From positions 10,643-74,642 of the forward strand of contig JBJXGR010000089.1 in NCBI GenBank assembly GCA_046160045.1: a stretch of 64,000 nucleotides of DNA, given 5' to 3'. A program made the translations under genes and the position numbers. Under the pieces are notes generated by a model. It saw only the letters and a list, made by a program, of their open reading frames with translations. It had not been told where the DNA came from and did no database searches. This DNA is from CAZGUX01 sp046160045 (GTDB lineage: Bacteria; Acidobacteriota; Terriglobia; Bryobacterales; Bryobacteraceae). Shown here piece after piece: positions 50,415-61,602 of this stretch. The first letter of the stretch is position 1; every line of letters begins with the position of its first letter.

Positions 50415-51775
50415 CAGGCGTTTACCAGCGGCAGCCCGGCCAGAGCCATCGCCACTTCCTCATCCGGATATTCGTAGTTCCGCAGCTTGCCCGCGGTGTA
50501 ATCGATGTAGGCCTGCATATCGAAGTGCCCGTGGCCGCAGAGATTGAACAGGATCGTCCGGCCGACGCCTTCTTCCTTCGCGCGCAGGGCTTCGGCGATG
50601 GCGACGGCCACGGCGTGATTCGCTTCCGGCGCCGGGACGATGCCTTCGGCCTGCGCAAACTGGACGCCGGCGGCGAACGCTCCGAGTTGCTGCACCGACG
50701 TTGCTTCAATCAAGCCCAGATCAAGGACATGGCTGACCAACGGCGCCATCCCGTGATACCGGAGTCCGCCGGCGTGAAACCCCGGCGGTACGAAGGTGCT
50801 GCCCAGCGTGTACATCTTCACAAGCGGCGTCAGGTGCGCGGTGTCGCCGAAGTCGTACGCGAAGCGGCCCTTGGTCAGGCTGGGGCAGGCCGACGGCTCC
50901 ACCGCCACGATCCGCACCTTGCTCTTGCCTTTCAGGTTTCGGCCGATGTAGGGAAAGGCGATTCCGGCAAAATTCGAGCCGCCGCCCGTGCAGCCAACCA
51001 GCACGTCCGGCTCGTCGCCGGCCATCTCCATTTGCTCGATGGTCTCCAGGCCGATCACGGTCTGGTGCAGCAGCACGTGATTCAGGACGCTGCCCAGGGC
51101 ATAGCGCGTGTCCGAATTCTTGGCCGCCACTTCCACGGCCTCGGAGATCGCGATGCCCAGCGAACCCGGCGACGTGGGATGCTCCGCCAGCACCGCCCGC
51201 CCGGCTTCGGTCTCCGGACTGGGGCTAGCCGAGACGGTCGCCCCGAACGTCTCCATGATCGCGCGCCGGTACGGCTTCTGGTCGTAGCTGACCCGCACCA
51301 TGAACACCTTGCATTCCAGCCCGAAGAAGTTGCACGCCATCGCGAGCGACGAACCCCACTGGCCGGCGCCGGTTTCGGTGGCCAGGCGCCGGGTGCCTTC
51401 CTTCTTGTTGTAGTAGGCCTGTGCGACGGCGGTGTTCGGTTTGTGCGAGCCCGCCGGGCTGACGCCTTCGTACTTGTAGTAGATTTTCGCCGGCGTATCG
51501 AGCGCTTTCTCCAGACGGCGCGCTCGATACAACGGCGACGGACGCCATTGGCGGTAAATGTCTCGCACTTCGCCGGGGATCTCGATCCACGGCTCCATGC
51601 TCGCCTCCTGTTCGATGAGGCCCATGGGAAACAGGGGGAGCAGGTCGTCCGGTGTGACGGGCTGAAGCGTGCCGGGATGCAGCACGGGAGAGGGCGGCTT
51701 CGGCAGGTCCGGCATGATGTTGTACCAGGACTGCGGAATCCTCTCTTCGGGAAGGAGGAACTTAACAATGGCCAT
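50414..51775 (-). CDS. tryptophan synthase beta chain, TrpB2 type
   Basis: A 453-residue PLP enzyme of the TrpB2 class, which joins indole and serine to make tryptophan and usually works without TrpA. The PLP lysine is K112 in GVSPAGSHKPNTAVAQAYYN; the phosphate loop is GCTGGGSNFAG. The N-terminal extension with PLYRARRLEK is typical of TrpB2 rather than TrpB1. No trpA or other trp gene is near, so this may serve indole salvage. Start ATG at 51775, without a clear binding site. It is followed directly by the phosphotriesterase-like gene. Confidence 0.9.
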   Translation of the reverse strand: MAIVKFLLPEERIPQSWYNIMPDLPKPPSPVLHPGTLQPVTPDDLLPLFPMGLIEQEASMEPWIEIPGEVRDIYRQWRPSPLYRARRLEKALDTPAKIYYKYEGVSPAGSHKPNTAVAQAYYNKKEGTRRLATETGAGQWGSSLAMACNFFGLECKVFMVRVSYDQKPYRRAIMETFGATVSASPSPETEAGRAVLAEHPTSPGSLGIAISEAVEVAAKNSDTRYALGSVLNHVLLHQTVIGLETIEQMEMAGDEPDVLVGCTGGGSNFAGIAFPYIGRNLKGKSKVRIVAVEPSACPSLTKGRFAYDFGDTAHLTPLVKMYTLGSTFVPPGFHAGGLRYHGMAPLVSHVLDLGLIEATSVQQLGAFAAGVQFAQAEGIVPAPEANHAVAVAIAEALRAKEEGVGRTILFNLCGHGHFDMQAYIDYTAGKLRNYEYPDEEVAMALAGLPLVNA

Positions 51776-51824
51776 GGAAGATATAGGTTATCGCAGTCTG
51801 TTGTACCATTGCTCCGAACGGCAT

Positions 51825-53816
51825 ATGGGGCGGATTGCGGCACTCCTGATCGTGGCGATGCCGGCTTGGGCGGCGAACGAATTTGCCGCGCGGCTCCTTC
51901 CTGTATTGGAAAAGGCCCAATGCCGCATGTGCCACAACGACAACGGCGTCGCCTCCACCACGCGGCTGCAGTTTCCCCGTGAGGGCGCGGCCCCGGCGGA
52001 AATCGAGCGCTTCGGCGCGCGTCTTCGCCGCTTTGTGGATGCGGCCAATCCAGAACAGTCCCTCCTCTTTCGCAAGCCGACGAACCGGGTCGCGCATGCA
52101 GGCGGCGAGCGGATCAAACAGGGAAGCAGCGACGAGCAGGCATTGAAATCCTGGGTCGAACACCTGGCCAGTTTGCCGGAATCGGCGGGCGGTGGAGCCG
52201 AGACGAATCTCGGCCCGGCCCGAAAAACCCTTCGCCGGCTGACGCACAGCCAGTACAATCACACGGTCCGCGATTTGCTGGGCGATGAAACGCGCCCCGC
52301 CGACCAGTTTCCCAAGGAAGATTTTGTGCACGGGTTCACCAACCAGGCGGAAGGACAGAGCCTCTCGCCGCTGCTGGCGGAAGCCTATGCCAAGGCCGCC
52401 GAGCGGGTGGCGCGTGCCGCGTTTCGGGGAGGCGATTCCCGCAAGCTGATTCCTTGCGAGCCGACTCCGGAGTGCCGGGCGCGCTTCGTCCGGGAGTTCG
52501 GGCGGCGCGCCTTCCGGCGTCCTCTGGAGCCTCCGGAATCGGCCCGCTACGAAACCCTGTTCGCGCGCGAATCGGATTTGACGAAGGGCGCGGAATTGGT
52601 GATCCAGGCTATGCTGCAATCGCCGCATTTCCTGTTTCACACGCAAACCGGCGGATATGGCGTCGCCAACCGGCTCTCCTATTTCCTGTGGGACACGATG
52701 CCCGATGAGACCTTGTTCCGGGCGGCGGCCCGAGGAGACCTCGACACGGCCCAGGGGATCGAAAAGCAGGTCCGGCGCATGCTCGACGACGACCGCGCCA
52801 AAGACGCCCTGGACGAGTTTCTCGCGCAGTGGATTCGCTTCGACCGCTTGCGGAACGCCATCCGCGACCGGCGCCTGTTTCCCGAGTTCACCAACGAACT
52901 GGTGTCGGCGATGACGGAAGAGACCCTGCGTCTGTTCCGATCGCTGGTCTGGCACGATGGCAACTTTCTCGAATTCTTTACCGCTCGATACTCGTTCCTC
53001 ACTCCGGAACTGGCGCGGTTATACGGAGTGCCCGAACCGAAGGACCTGTGGGCGCGCGTCGAGTTCGGGCCGGATTCCGAGCGGGCGGGCATCTTCGGAC
53101 AGGGGACCTTCCTCGCCTTGACCAGCAAACCGGCCGACACGTCGCCCACGGAGCGCGGCTTGTTCATCCGGGAGCATTTCCTATGTCAGGGCGTCCCGCC
53201 GCCCCCGCCAGGTGTGAACGCGACGCTGCCGCCGGTGACCGACGAGCGGCCGATGTCCAACCGGGAGCGGCTGCAGATCCACCTGTCGAATGCGGCCTGT
53301 GCGGGGTGTCACACGCTGGTGGATCCCATCGGTTTCGGCTTTGAGAAGTTCGACGCCATCGGCAAGTACCGGGAGAAACAGAAGATCACGCTCTATCCGA
53401 CGTTTGATGAGATGAAGACGAAGCGGAAGTCGAAGCCCACCGAGCACCTGGTGGACTTGGATACCGGGGGCTCGGTGCGGGGCCTGAAAGAGAGCGAGTT
53501 CCATTCTCCCCGGGAACTGGCCGATCGGTTGGCCCGGGAGACCGTCTGCCAGAAGTGCGTCGTCAAGCAGTTGTTCCGCTATGCGAACGGCCGGACGGAA
53601 CAAGCCGAGGATCAACCGGCCATCGACCGGGCGTTCGAGCGATTTCGAAATTCCCGTTTTCGCTTCAGGGAACTTATAATTGCAATAGCCCTCGGGGAGA
53701 GTGCGGGGACGTTGCGGGCATCCGGGCCAGGCGTTCTCGCAAAGCCAGAATCACGGAACCCACAGGCTCACGCCCGCGGTTCGGAGCCGGGCGTCCTGGC
53801 GTCGGGCCGGCGTTGA
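51825..53816 (+). CDS. DUF1587/DUF1592/DUF1588-type exported cytochrome-like protein
   Basis: A 663-residue exported protein of the planctomycete-type cytochrome group. Order: signal peptide (IAALLIVAMPAWA), a heme motif CRMCHND near residue 33, DUF1587 (LRRLTHSQYNHTVRDLLGDE), DUF1595/DUF1592 (FGRRAFRRPLEPPESARYET, LSYFLWDTMPDETLFRAAA), DUF1588 with a second heme motif (NAACAGCHTLVDPIGFGFE) and DUF1585 at the end. Start ATG at 51825 gives the signal peptide. It is 19 bp ahead of the DUF1552 gene, its usual partner, so they form one operon. The biochemical role is unknown. Confidence 0.9.
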   Translation: MGRIAALLIVAMPAWAANEFAARLLPVLEKAQCRMCHNDNGVASTTRLQFPREGAAPAEIERFGARLRRFVDAANPEQSLLFRKPTNRVAHAGGERIKQGSSDEQALKSWVEHLASLPESAGGGAETNLGPARKTLRRLTHSQYNHTVRDLLGDETRPADQFPKEDFVHGFTNQAEGQSLSPLLAEAYAKAAERVARAAFRGGDSRKLIPCEPTPECRARFVREFGRRAFRRPLEPPESARYETLFARESDLTKGAELVIQAMLQSPHFLFHTQTGGYGVANRLSYFLWDTMPDETLFRAAARGDLDTAQGIEKQVRRMLDDDRAKDALDEFLAQWIRFDRLRNAIRDRRLFPEFTNELVSAMTEETLRLFRSLVWHDGNFLEFFTARYSFLTPELARLYGVPEPKDLWARVEFGPDSERAGIFGQGTFLALTSKPADTSPTERGLFIREHFLCQGVPPPPPGVNATLPPVTDERPMSNRERLQIHLSNAACAGCHTLVDPIGFGFEKFDAIGKYREKQKITLYPTFDEMKTKRKSKPTEHLVDLDTGGSVRGLKESEFHSPRELADRLARETVCQKCVVKQLFRYANGRTEQAEDQPAIDRAFERFRNSRFRFRELIIAIALGESAGTLRASGPGVLAKPESRNPQAHARGSEPGVLASGRR

Positions 53817-53835
53817 ACGGAGGAGGGAGCTAAGG

Positions 53836-55120
<1,285 letters not shown>

Positions 55121-55128
<8 letters not shown>

Positions 55129-55315
55129 CGCCGGACCCATTCCGTGCCACGACCGTGCGGGTGCGGAACTGCCGAATTTTGCCTACTCCGAGGACGGCGT
55201 CGACTTGACCCTCATCCGTTGGATGCTCTCCCTCACCCCCGATGAACGCCTGGACGTGCTGCAAGATTACGTCAACGCGATTCTGGCCGTTCGTGAGGCC
55301 AATGCTCCGAAGTGA
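55121..55315 (+). CDS. small partner protein of a nucleotidyltransferase, antitoxin-like
   Basis: A 64-residue protein starting at a TTG at 55121 that overlaps the DUF1552 stop by eight bases. The core DGVDLTLIRWMLSLTPDERL followed by DVLQDYVNAILAVRE is, to my knowledge, a recurrent short family encoded just before AbiEii-like nucleotidyltransferases in Acidobacteria and Planctomycetes. Its end overlaps the next gene by 14 bases. The antitoxin-like role is inferred from this pairing. Confidence 0.65.
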
Positions 55316-55788
55316 CTTCCGCGAGATTCTTCGCGTTCTTTGCGAAGAAGGCGTTCTCTTCATCGTCGTCGGAGGCGTCGGCGCCGCGCTTCAGGGTGCC
55401 CCCGTGACCACGTTTGATCTGGATGTCGTGCACGCCCGGACGGCCGAAAACGTTGAAAGGCTGAATTCACGCGCTCGATGGCCTGGAGGCCTGTTGTCGC
55501 CTCCAACCGGAGCGGCGGCTTCGCCCCAGCGCGTCTCATCTGGCATCCCCCGGCCCCCATTTGCTGCTGACGCGATACGGTCCGCTCGATCTGATCGGCG
55601 CAATCGGCGACGGCTTGTCGTGCGAGGACCTGATCTGCGATACCGAAGTGACTCAGGTCAGCGGCTTTCCAATTCGCGTGCTGACTTTGGAAGCCTTCAT
55701 CCGGATCAAAGAAGCGCTCGGTAGCGAGAAAGACCGCGCCACGCTGCCGATTCTCCGCCGGACGCTCGAACAAAAGCGCGAGCGCTAG
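55302..55788 (+). pseudogene. AbiEii-like nucleotidyltransferase, frameshifted
   Basis: From the ATG at 55302 the frame reads MLRSDFREILRVLCEEGVLF, IVVGGVGAALQGAPVTTFDL and DVVHARTAENVERLNS, the GG-x-D-x-D start of a minimal nucleotidyltransferase. An extra base at about 55467-55470 then throws it out of frame. Removing one base gives ALDGLEACCRLQPERRLRPS, later LLLTRYGPLDLIGAIGDGLS, and a normal end (TLEQKRER) at 55788. So the gene is broken by one base, or the base is a sequencing error. It follows its small partner gene and overlaps the convergent dehydrogenase gene by four bases. Confidence 0.8.
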
Positions 55789-56813
55789 GCGAGGTCGCCC
55801 CACGGGTCGACCGGCACATTCCGTTTCGCCGACAACCCCGACGCCAGGCAGATCCGGTGCGTCTCTACCGCGTCGCGAACGCTGCAGTGCGACTCGACGT
55901 TCATGCGGACGCATTCGACCAGGTGCGAGACCTCCTCGACGAAGGGATGGTGGCTGACTTCCGCCGTGTCGGGCAGGATCGTCGGGATCGGCGCCCAGCC
56001 CTTTTGGCCGGGCCACTTCTTCGTGAAGATCTCGTTGTTCCGTATCGACCCCGCATCGCCCTGCAGCAGGATGTTGAAGAAATACGGATTGGCGCTTTCC
56101 ACCGAGCAGCCGATCTTGCCCATCGTCCCATTCGCGAACTTCATCAGCGTGACGCTGTTGGTGTCGTACTCGTACCCCAGCCGATTCGTGCGGCTGGTGT
56201 TCGAGACCGCATATACCTCGGTCACTTTCGACTGCACAAACCACCGCGCGGCGTCGATGGCATGGCACCCGGCGGAAAGCAGGTTGCTTCCGCCGGTCTC
56301 TTTGCGCCGCATCCACTCGTAACCCGTGTACCAGTCGCCGACGCCGCTCAGATAGTCGACGCCGGCGTAGAACAACTCGCCCAGAAGCCCGCCGGCAATC
56401 ATCGCCTTGATGTTGTCGAAGAGCGGATTCCACCTCAGCACAAAGCTGACCACCGACTTCACGCCCGCCGCCGCGACTGCCCGATCGAGTGCGAGCACTT
56501 CCTCGAAGGTCAACGCCATCGGTTTCTCCACCAGCAGATGCTTCCCCGCCGAAGCGGCCGCGATCCCCTGCGGCGCGTGCAAATGATTCGGCGTGCAGAT
56601 GGAAACGATGTGGACATCGGCGCGTTTCAGGATCTCGTCGAGATCGGTCGCCGCCCGGCAGTTGGCGAGGCCGTGCTGCCGCGCCGCGGCTTCGGCCTTC
56701 TCGCGCTGACGGCTCAGGATCGCGACCACGTCGGTATGCGGGTTCTTCTGAAATGCCTTGATGTGCTCGCCGGAGACCCAGCCGGTTCCGAGGACGGCGA
56801 CGCCCAACTTCAT
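55785..56813 (-). CDS. Gfo/Idh/MocA family oxidoreductase
   Basis: A 342-residue cytoplasmic NAD(P)-dependent dehydrogenase. N-terminal Rossmann motif VAVLGTGWVSGEHIKAF, and the family EKP in HLLVEKPMALTFEEVLALD. The ATG at 56813 overlaps the stop of the DUF6807 gene (ATGA), making it the third gene of a coupled operon. Likely acts on a sugar or cyclitol, together with the exported dehydrogenase of the same operon. Confidence 0.88.
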   Translation of the reverse strand: MKLGVAVLGTGWVSGEHIKAFQKNPHTDVVAILSRQREKAEAAARQHGLANCRAATDLDEILKRADVHIVSICTPNHLHAPQGIAAASAGKHLLVEKPMALTFEEVLALDRAVAAAGVKSVVSFVLRWNPLFDNIKAMIAGGLLGELFYAGVDYLSGVGDWYTGYEWMRRKETGGSNLLSAGCHAIDAARWFVQSKVTEVYAVSNTSRTNRLGYEYDTNSVTLMKFANGTMGKIGCSVESANPYFFNILLQGDAGSIRNNEIFTKKWPGQKGWAPIPTILPDTAEVSHHPFVEEVSHLVECVRMNVESHCSVRDAVETHRICLASGLSAKRNVPVDPWGDLA

Positions 56814-57670
56814 GCCTTTGGCTCCCACTGTTTGTACATGCGGTCGATTTCCATTTTCTCGCGGCGGCCGTTCCACGCCGCCACTCGCCAGCGGAACCGG
56901 ATCCGCTCGCCTTTTTCGAGCGGAAATGAATCATAAAAGGTCGGCGCCGCGGTCATGTACCCGAATTTGTCGTTCATTACGAAAAACGGGGTCGGATGGC
57001 GGGGATTGCCAGGGTGATTGAACATCGCGATACCCGCCCATCCGGCGGCTACCTTGCCATGATACGCGCACCAGACGGCCGGTTCGCCGTTAGCCTTCTT
57101 GATCTCGGTGGTCCCGGCCGAGTTCAGGACGTCGCCGAAATCCATGCTCGGCGTCACCCGCACCCCCAGCCCGTTGTACGGATGCTTGCCGGCGCTGAGC
57201 AGGACTTTGGTCTCGGCCGTCAGTTCGCTTTCCCAGTCCACCAGCGTCACGTCTTTCGGCTGCTTCGGCGCGGCAATGGTCCGGATTTCGCTCAGCAGCA
57301 ACTCCCCTTCCGCCCGCCACTCATTGCGCGCGGTCAGACGCCGCCGGTCCTGCTTCAGAAAGCGGTCGTCAATGATCTGCCCATGCCGGCCCGGCGTGGT
57401 TTCCCCCCAGAAGTCGAACCCGTTGATGGCCGACCAGGCCAGCATCAGCCCGCGGTGATGCACGTGATCGAACGGGCTGTCGAGCGTCAGCGCGGTCCCG
57501 TCCGGCGCGTAGAGCGGATGGACGTAAGGCTTGGGACGGTCTTTCCCGTGCTGATAGGTGAACAAGGCCCGCGAGCCTTCGACAAAATGGACTTCGTCCC
57601 CTGTTGGAGCCTTCCATCCCGCGGCCGCAACACCCGCCCCCGCCAGGAACCATCGGCGTGTCGAGCTCAT
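56810..57670 (-). CDS. DUF6807 (PmoA-like) family exported protein
   Basis: A 286-residue protein of the DUF6807 family, often labelled PmoA family although it is not a methane monooxygenase. Hallmarks: PYVHPLYAPDGTALTLDSPF and DHVHHRGLMLAWSAING. The leader STRRWFLAGAGVAAAG is twin-arginine-like. The ATG at 57670 gives the ATGA overlap with the upstream dehydrogenase gene. The family occurs in sugar catabolism loci beside Gfo/Idh/MocA genes, as here; the His-rich part suggests a metal or sugar site. Confidence 0.82.
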   Translation of the reverse strand: MSSTRRWFLAGAGVAAAGWKAPTGDEVHFVEGSRALFTYQHGKDRPKPYVHPLYAPDGTALTLDSPFDHVHHRGLMLAWSAINGFDFWGETTPGRHGQIIDDRFLKQDRRRLTARNEWRAEGELLLSEIRTIAAPKQPKDVTLVDWESELTAETKVLLSAGKHPYNGLGVRVTPSMDFGDVLNSAGTTEIKKANGEPAVWCAYHGKVAAGWAGIAMFNHPGNPRHPTPFFVMNDKFGYMTAAPTFYDSFPLEKGERIRFRWRVAAWNGRREKMEIDRMYKQWEPKA

Positions 57671-58899
57671 ACCATCCGGATTTCTTCGTTCGATGCGTCC
57701 CATACCGCTACCTTTCTTTCAATTAACGAGCGCATCGCCATGATCAACGGAACCTGGACGACGTACCCCAGTTCGATGTCGCACACCGGCGTCTTGCGGC
57801 TCCGCATGCACTCCATCCAGTTGCGCAGATGATTGTCTTCGTAACGCTGCGAATCGAGCGTCGAGTTCGCGCCCTTGGCGCCGGGCATCGACGCGAACAC
57901 CAGGCCGTTCGACTGGTCGAACGTCACGGTTCCATCCGAGCCCCGGATCACCGTGTCGATCGGGCTCGAGTTGCCGATCGTCCCCAGCACGGAGACGGTC
58001 GGCCCGTCAGGATACTCGATCAGCAGATCGGCCGTGTCGGGAACGTCCCGGCCGCCATCATAGAGAAACCGGCCGCCCACCGACACCACGCGCGAAGGCA
58101 TCCCTGCGCCGATCGCTTTCAGCAGGCGGGTCAGCGGGTGCGGATACAGATCGGTGATCGGCCCACCCGAGTAGTCCAGGTACATCCTCCACTGGAAGAA
58201 GCGCGAAACGTTGAAGTCGCGGCGCGGAGCATCGGCTTGAAACGCATCCCAGTCGAGCCCGCGGCCGGCCTGTGCGTTCGGGTCGTCGATGGGCATACCG
58301 CGCTCGCCGGAGTCGCCGCGGCGGAAATAGCCGGTCTGCGCGTGGATCACTTTTCCGATCGCGCCTTTCCGGATCTGCGCGGCGGCCTGCGTCCAGATGG
58401 GATCGGAGACCCATTGCGCGCCCACCTGGAAGACGGTCTTCTGCCGGCGCGCCTCGACAACCAGTTCCTTCAGCAGGCTGAACTGCATCCAGTGCGTGAG
58501 CGGTTTTTCGCAATAGACGTCCTTGCCCGCGCGGACCGCCTCCAGGGCCTTGTGGACGTGCACCCGGTCGGGCGTGGCGACGATCACGCCATCGAGGGGC
58601 GCATCTCTGAGCATTTCAGAGGAAGACGCATACGGTTTGGCGGAAAAAGCAACTGAGGCGCGCTCGAGCCGTGGTTGATAGACATCGCAGACGGCCGTCA
58701 ACTCGACCGGGAAGCCGTCGGCTTTCACGGCCAGGGTCCGGCGAGCCAGGTGGCTGCCGCGACCTCCGCAACCGATCAGACCGATGGAGAGCGGCTTGGC
58801 GCGTTCGGTGGTTTGGGATGAAGCCGAAAAAGCGGCACCACCGCCGAGAGAGCCCAAAAACTCCCTCCGGCCGGCGGCCGGAAAATCGAAAAATGACAT
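57667..58899 (-). CDS. Gfo/Idh/MocA family oxidoreductase, exported type
   Basis: A 410-residue dehydrogenase with a twin-arginine leader (GRREFLGSLGGGAAFSASS). Rossmann motif SIGLIGCGGRGSHLARRTL, the EKP motif in DVYCEKPLTHW, and YFRRGDSGERGMPIDDP typical of the exported, tightly NADP-bound group. It is the first gene of a three-gene operon with ATGA overlaps. Start ATG at 58899. It may oxidise a sugar in the periplasm. Confidence 0.9.
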   Translation of the reverse strand: MSFFDFPAAGRREFLGSLGGGAAFSASSQTTERAKPLSIGLIGCGGRGSHLARRTLAVKADGFPVELTAVCDVYQPRLERASVAFSAKPYASSSEMLRDAPLDGVIVATPDRVHVHKALEAVRAGKDVYCEKPLTHWMQFSLLKELVVEARRQKTVFQVGAQWVSDPIWTQAAAQIRKGAIGKVIHAQTGYFRRGDSGERGMPIDDPNAQAGRGLDWDAFQADAPRRDFNVSRFFQWRMYLDYSGGPITDLYPHPLTRLLKAIGAGMPSRVVSVGGRFLYDGGRDVPDTADLLIEYPDGPTVSVLGTIGNSSPIDTVIRGSDGTVTFDQSNGLVFASMPGAKGANSTLDSQRYEDNHLRNWMECMRSRKTPVCDIELGYVVQVPLIMAMRSLIERKVAVWDASNEEIRMV

Positions 58900-59008
58900 G
58901 AAACAGTACCCGGGAGAACGCTAACACCCGTGGAAACGTGAGTCAATCGTTCCCGAGTTGCACAGACCCGCTCGCGATGTTGCCGGAACAGAAGACCCCT
59001 GACCTTGC

Positions 59009-59929
59009 TTACTTCGGCGGCGAGGCGAGCCCTTCCACGAACTTCCGCGTGAGCGCCCAAGTGCCCCGAACCGCGCGCCCCTCCAACTGGAACTTGCCGG
59101 AGGCCAACACCCCGCTCAGGTCGTCCGGATTGAGACCTTTCGATTCACGGCGAATCAGTACCCCGAGGACTTGGGTGATCTTCTCCAGCGTGCTGTGGAG
59201 GGCCTTGGCCTCGGCCGTGCCCCGGCAGGCTGCCTCCATTTTCAACCGGAATCCGGACGCCGCCGGGCCCACTGTCAGCGTCGCGCCGTCGGACACCTCC
59301 AGCGCCTTGATGAACAGGCGCGTGCCCTCCGGGAACCGCTCCGGATCCCTCAGGGCGCCGCGCGTGAGATACAGCCAGAGCGGATCGGCGGGCGGGACAA
59401 ACGACGCCGGCGCCCGCGGTTCGCTCAGCCGCGTGGCAGCCCATCCGTCGGAACTCACGGCCAGCGCCATCAGGTCCCGCCGCAACGGATAAAACGAAAT
59501 CCGCCGTTCCGCCTGGCTGCCCGCCATCCGGCATAGCCGCTCGGCGCAAGTCCCGCCTTCGCTCTTCGCGTACGCTTCCAGCTTGTTCCAGTCAAAGCGC
59601 CCCCGCGCGAGAATGTACACCCCGCCGGGGCGGAACGACGCCAGCACCCGGTCCAGGTCCCTCTGGTAATCGAAGCCGGTCTTCTGAAGAAACGTCCGGT
59701 ACTCCGGCTCCTGGGCCGGGCCGGCGCCCGACAGCAGTTGCAGCAGCCCGGCGATTCTCAGCGTCGAAAAGTCGATTGACACCACCACCGCTTCATCCGC
59801 CGGCAACCGGCGCAACAATTCGGCGGACTCGTAAAGCCTGCGCTCCTGAATCCAGTACCAGGCCCCGGCAGCCAACGCCGCTCCCACCGCCGCCGCCGCT
59901 AACCACCGCGTGTATTTCGCAACCCGCAT
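59009..59929 (-). CDS. membrane-anchored protein of unknown function
   Basis: A 306-residue protein with one N-terminal membrane helix (RWLAAAAVGAALAAGAWYW) and a periplasmic domain. LLRRLPADEAVVVSIDFSTL followed by repeated alternation of strands and helices recalls the DUF3352-type proteins, but I cannot confirm a family. Two Cys residues (GGTCAERLCRMAG) may form a disulfide. Start ATG at 59929; the region further upstream is the divergent DUF2934 gene. Confidence 0.6.
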   Translation of the reverse strand: MRVAKYTRWLAAAAVGAALAAGAWYWIQERRLYESAELLRRLPADEAVVVSIDFSTLRIAGLLQLLSGAGPAQEPEYRTFLQKTGFDYQRDLDRVLASFRPGGVYILARGRFDWNKLEAYAKSEGGTCAERLCRMAGSQAERRISFYPLRRDLMALAVSSDGWAATRLSEPRAPASFVPPADPLWLYLTRGALRDPERFPEGTRLFIKALEVSDGATLTVGPAASGFRLKMEAACRGTAEAKALHSTLEKITQVLGVLIRRESKGLNPDDLSGVLASGKFQLEGRAVRGTWALTRKFVEGLASPPK

Positions 59930-59995
59930 CAGAACGTATGGTACCGAACCGCGCGTGTTCACCGGGTGTGAACAAGAGCACGCTAGAATGTTTGC

Positions 59996-60388
59996 ATGAC
60001 CAAACGCAATACCAAGACCGAACCGGTGGCGCCGGCCTCCCCCGCCGCAACGCCGGCCCACCGGGTTCGGTCAGCTCACTCAACCCGGACGCGGAAGTCC
60101 GAGATGGAGGCGGCCGCGTCGTCGGCCGGCAGCAACTCACCGTCTGCGGTAGTCATCTCCGTTGAGACTCCGAAAGCAGCACCCAGGCGGGCGTCGACCC
60201 GCAAACCCCCGCTTCCCGGTCCCGAAGCGGCATCCGCTGCGAAGTTCACGATCGACCATCAGGCCGTCGCCCAGCTCGCCTATTCCTATTGGGAAGCGCG
60301 TGGGCGGCAGGGCGGTACTCCCGAGATGGACTGGTTCCATGCGGAACAGGCCTTGCGTCTCCAGGCCACGAATCAAGCTGAGGGGTAG
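59996..60388 (+). CDS. DUF2934 domain protein
   Basis: A 130-residue protein. The first 80 residues are disordered, rich in Lys, Pro, Ala and Ser. The C-terminal part is the DUF2934 core: VAQLAYSYWEARGRQGGTPE followed by MDWFHAEQAL. The family is common in Acidobacteria and Proteobacteria, function unknown. Divergent from the previous gene with 66 bp between. Start ATG at 59996. Confidence 0.75.
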   Translation: MTKRNTKTEPVAPASPAATPAHRVRSAHSTRTRKSEMEAAASSAGSNSPSAVVISVETPKAAPRRASTRKPPLPGPEAASAAKFTIDHQAVAQLAYSYWEARGRQGGTPEMDWFHAEQALRLQATNQAEG

Positions 60389-60521
60389 CTTTTCCAAAGG
60401 GGCCGCATGGACAGCGGCCCCAGAACGCCGGCACCGTGGCGCCGGTCTCCGATCGGCCCTGCGCTTCCTGGCGCACGCTACAACGTGCAACGAGACTTTA
60501 GTCCCGCGTAGCAACGACCCG

Positions 60522-61481
60522 TCACGCCACTTCCGCGCTCACCAGGAACAGAGGTTCTCCCGGAGTGATCCGCGGACACGTGTGAATCAGGGCCACACGC
60601 CCGTCCTCCGGTGCGTAGTACTGCTCGATCACCCGTCCGCACAGGTCCAACAGCACCCCCAGGCGTTGGCCCTTCCTCACTGCCGACAGCAATTCCACTT
60701 CCGGCGCCAGGAACCCGGGCTGCGTCGCGTTCAGGCTCTTGTCGATGTTGCCGTCGCTCCATAGATGGTATTTGTACGGCGGCACATCCGGATCGCCTGC
60801 CACGATCTCCAGGTGCTTCATCAGATTCCACAGGCCCCTGACGTAGACACGCAGATCGTCGGGATGGATCCGGCCCGCGCCCCGCGCCTCCGTGTAGAGG
60901 AACGGAATCCCCCGTGCTTGCGCCGCCGACACCGTCCGGCCCGGCGCGATGGTCGGATGCCCCCACACCACCGGCGCGCCAAAAGCCATTGCCGCCGCGC
61001 GCGATCGCTCGTCTTCCGTGTAATACCCGATCATGGTCGGCATCACACAGTTCACTCCAGAGCTGTGCAGGTCGATGTAGAAGCTGGCGTGCGCCAGGAT
61101 GCGCTGATCGAAGTGCCAGGCAATCACCTCCGTCGGCGTGCCGTCCGGCTTGCCGGGAAACACGCGCGCCAGGTTCCCACCGTCGAGCGGACTGCAGCGC
61201 GTGCCGTTCCAGAAGGCCGGGCCGTTCACCACCGGCACGGCGATCACATCCCCCCGCATCGACACCGGGTCCAACTGCCGGAAGACATCGAAGATCGTCT
61301 GGATTCCTTCGTATTCGTCGCCGTGAACGCCGGCCGACACCACCAGCGTGGGACCCTCCATCTCGCCGCGCGCCACCAGCACCGGAATGCTGAGCGGGTG
61401 GCCGCCGGCCTCGAACTGGAGCTCCATTTCCTGCTTGGAATTGCGGGCCACGAGCCCTGGATGAAATTCGTCGGGATGCAT
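60522..61481 (-). CDS. succinylglutamate desuccinylase/aspartoacylase family hydrolase
   Basis: A 319-residue zinc hydrolase related to M14 carboxypeptidases. Zinc ligands H53 and E56 in GVHGDEYEGI and H139 in YIDLHSSG are present, and E198 in YTEARG is the likely catalytic Glu. A C-terminal beta domain (EQYYAPEDGRVALI) is usual for the family. No signal peptide. Substrates in this branch are N-acyl amino acids or similar amides. Start ATG at 61481. Confidence 0.87.
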   Translation of the reverse strand: MHPDEFHPGLVARNSKQEMELQFEAGGHPLSIPVLVARGEMEGPTLVVSAGVHGDEYEGIQTIFDVFRQLDPVSMRGDVIAVPVVNGPAFWNGTRCSPLDGGNLARVFPGKPDGTPTEVIAWHFDQRILAHASFYIDLHSSGVNCVMPTMIGYYTEDERSRAAAMAFGAPVVWGHPTIAPGRTVSAAQARGIPFLYTEARGAGRIHPDDLRVYVRGLWNLMKHLEIVAGDPDVPPYKYHLWSDGNIDKSLNATQPGFLAPEVELLSAVRKGQRLGVLLDLCGRVIEQYYAPEDGRVALIHTCPRITPGEPLFLVSAEVA

Positions 61482-61602
61482 AAGCGTTCACTTGCTCACC
61501 GCGGCTCCTCCCCGCGCGACCTCCTCAGTCTACGCGAACCCCGCGATGCGAGTAAAGGCGACACCGTCGCGCTCCCCGCAACGCGGGGATATCATCAAGT
61601 CG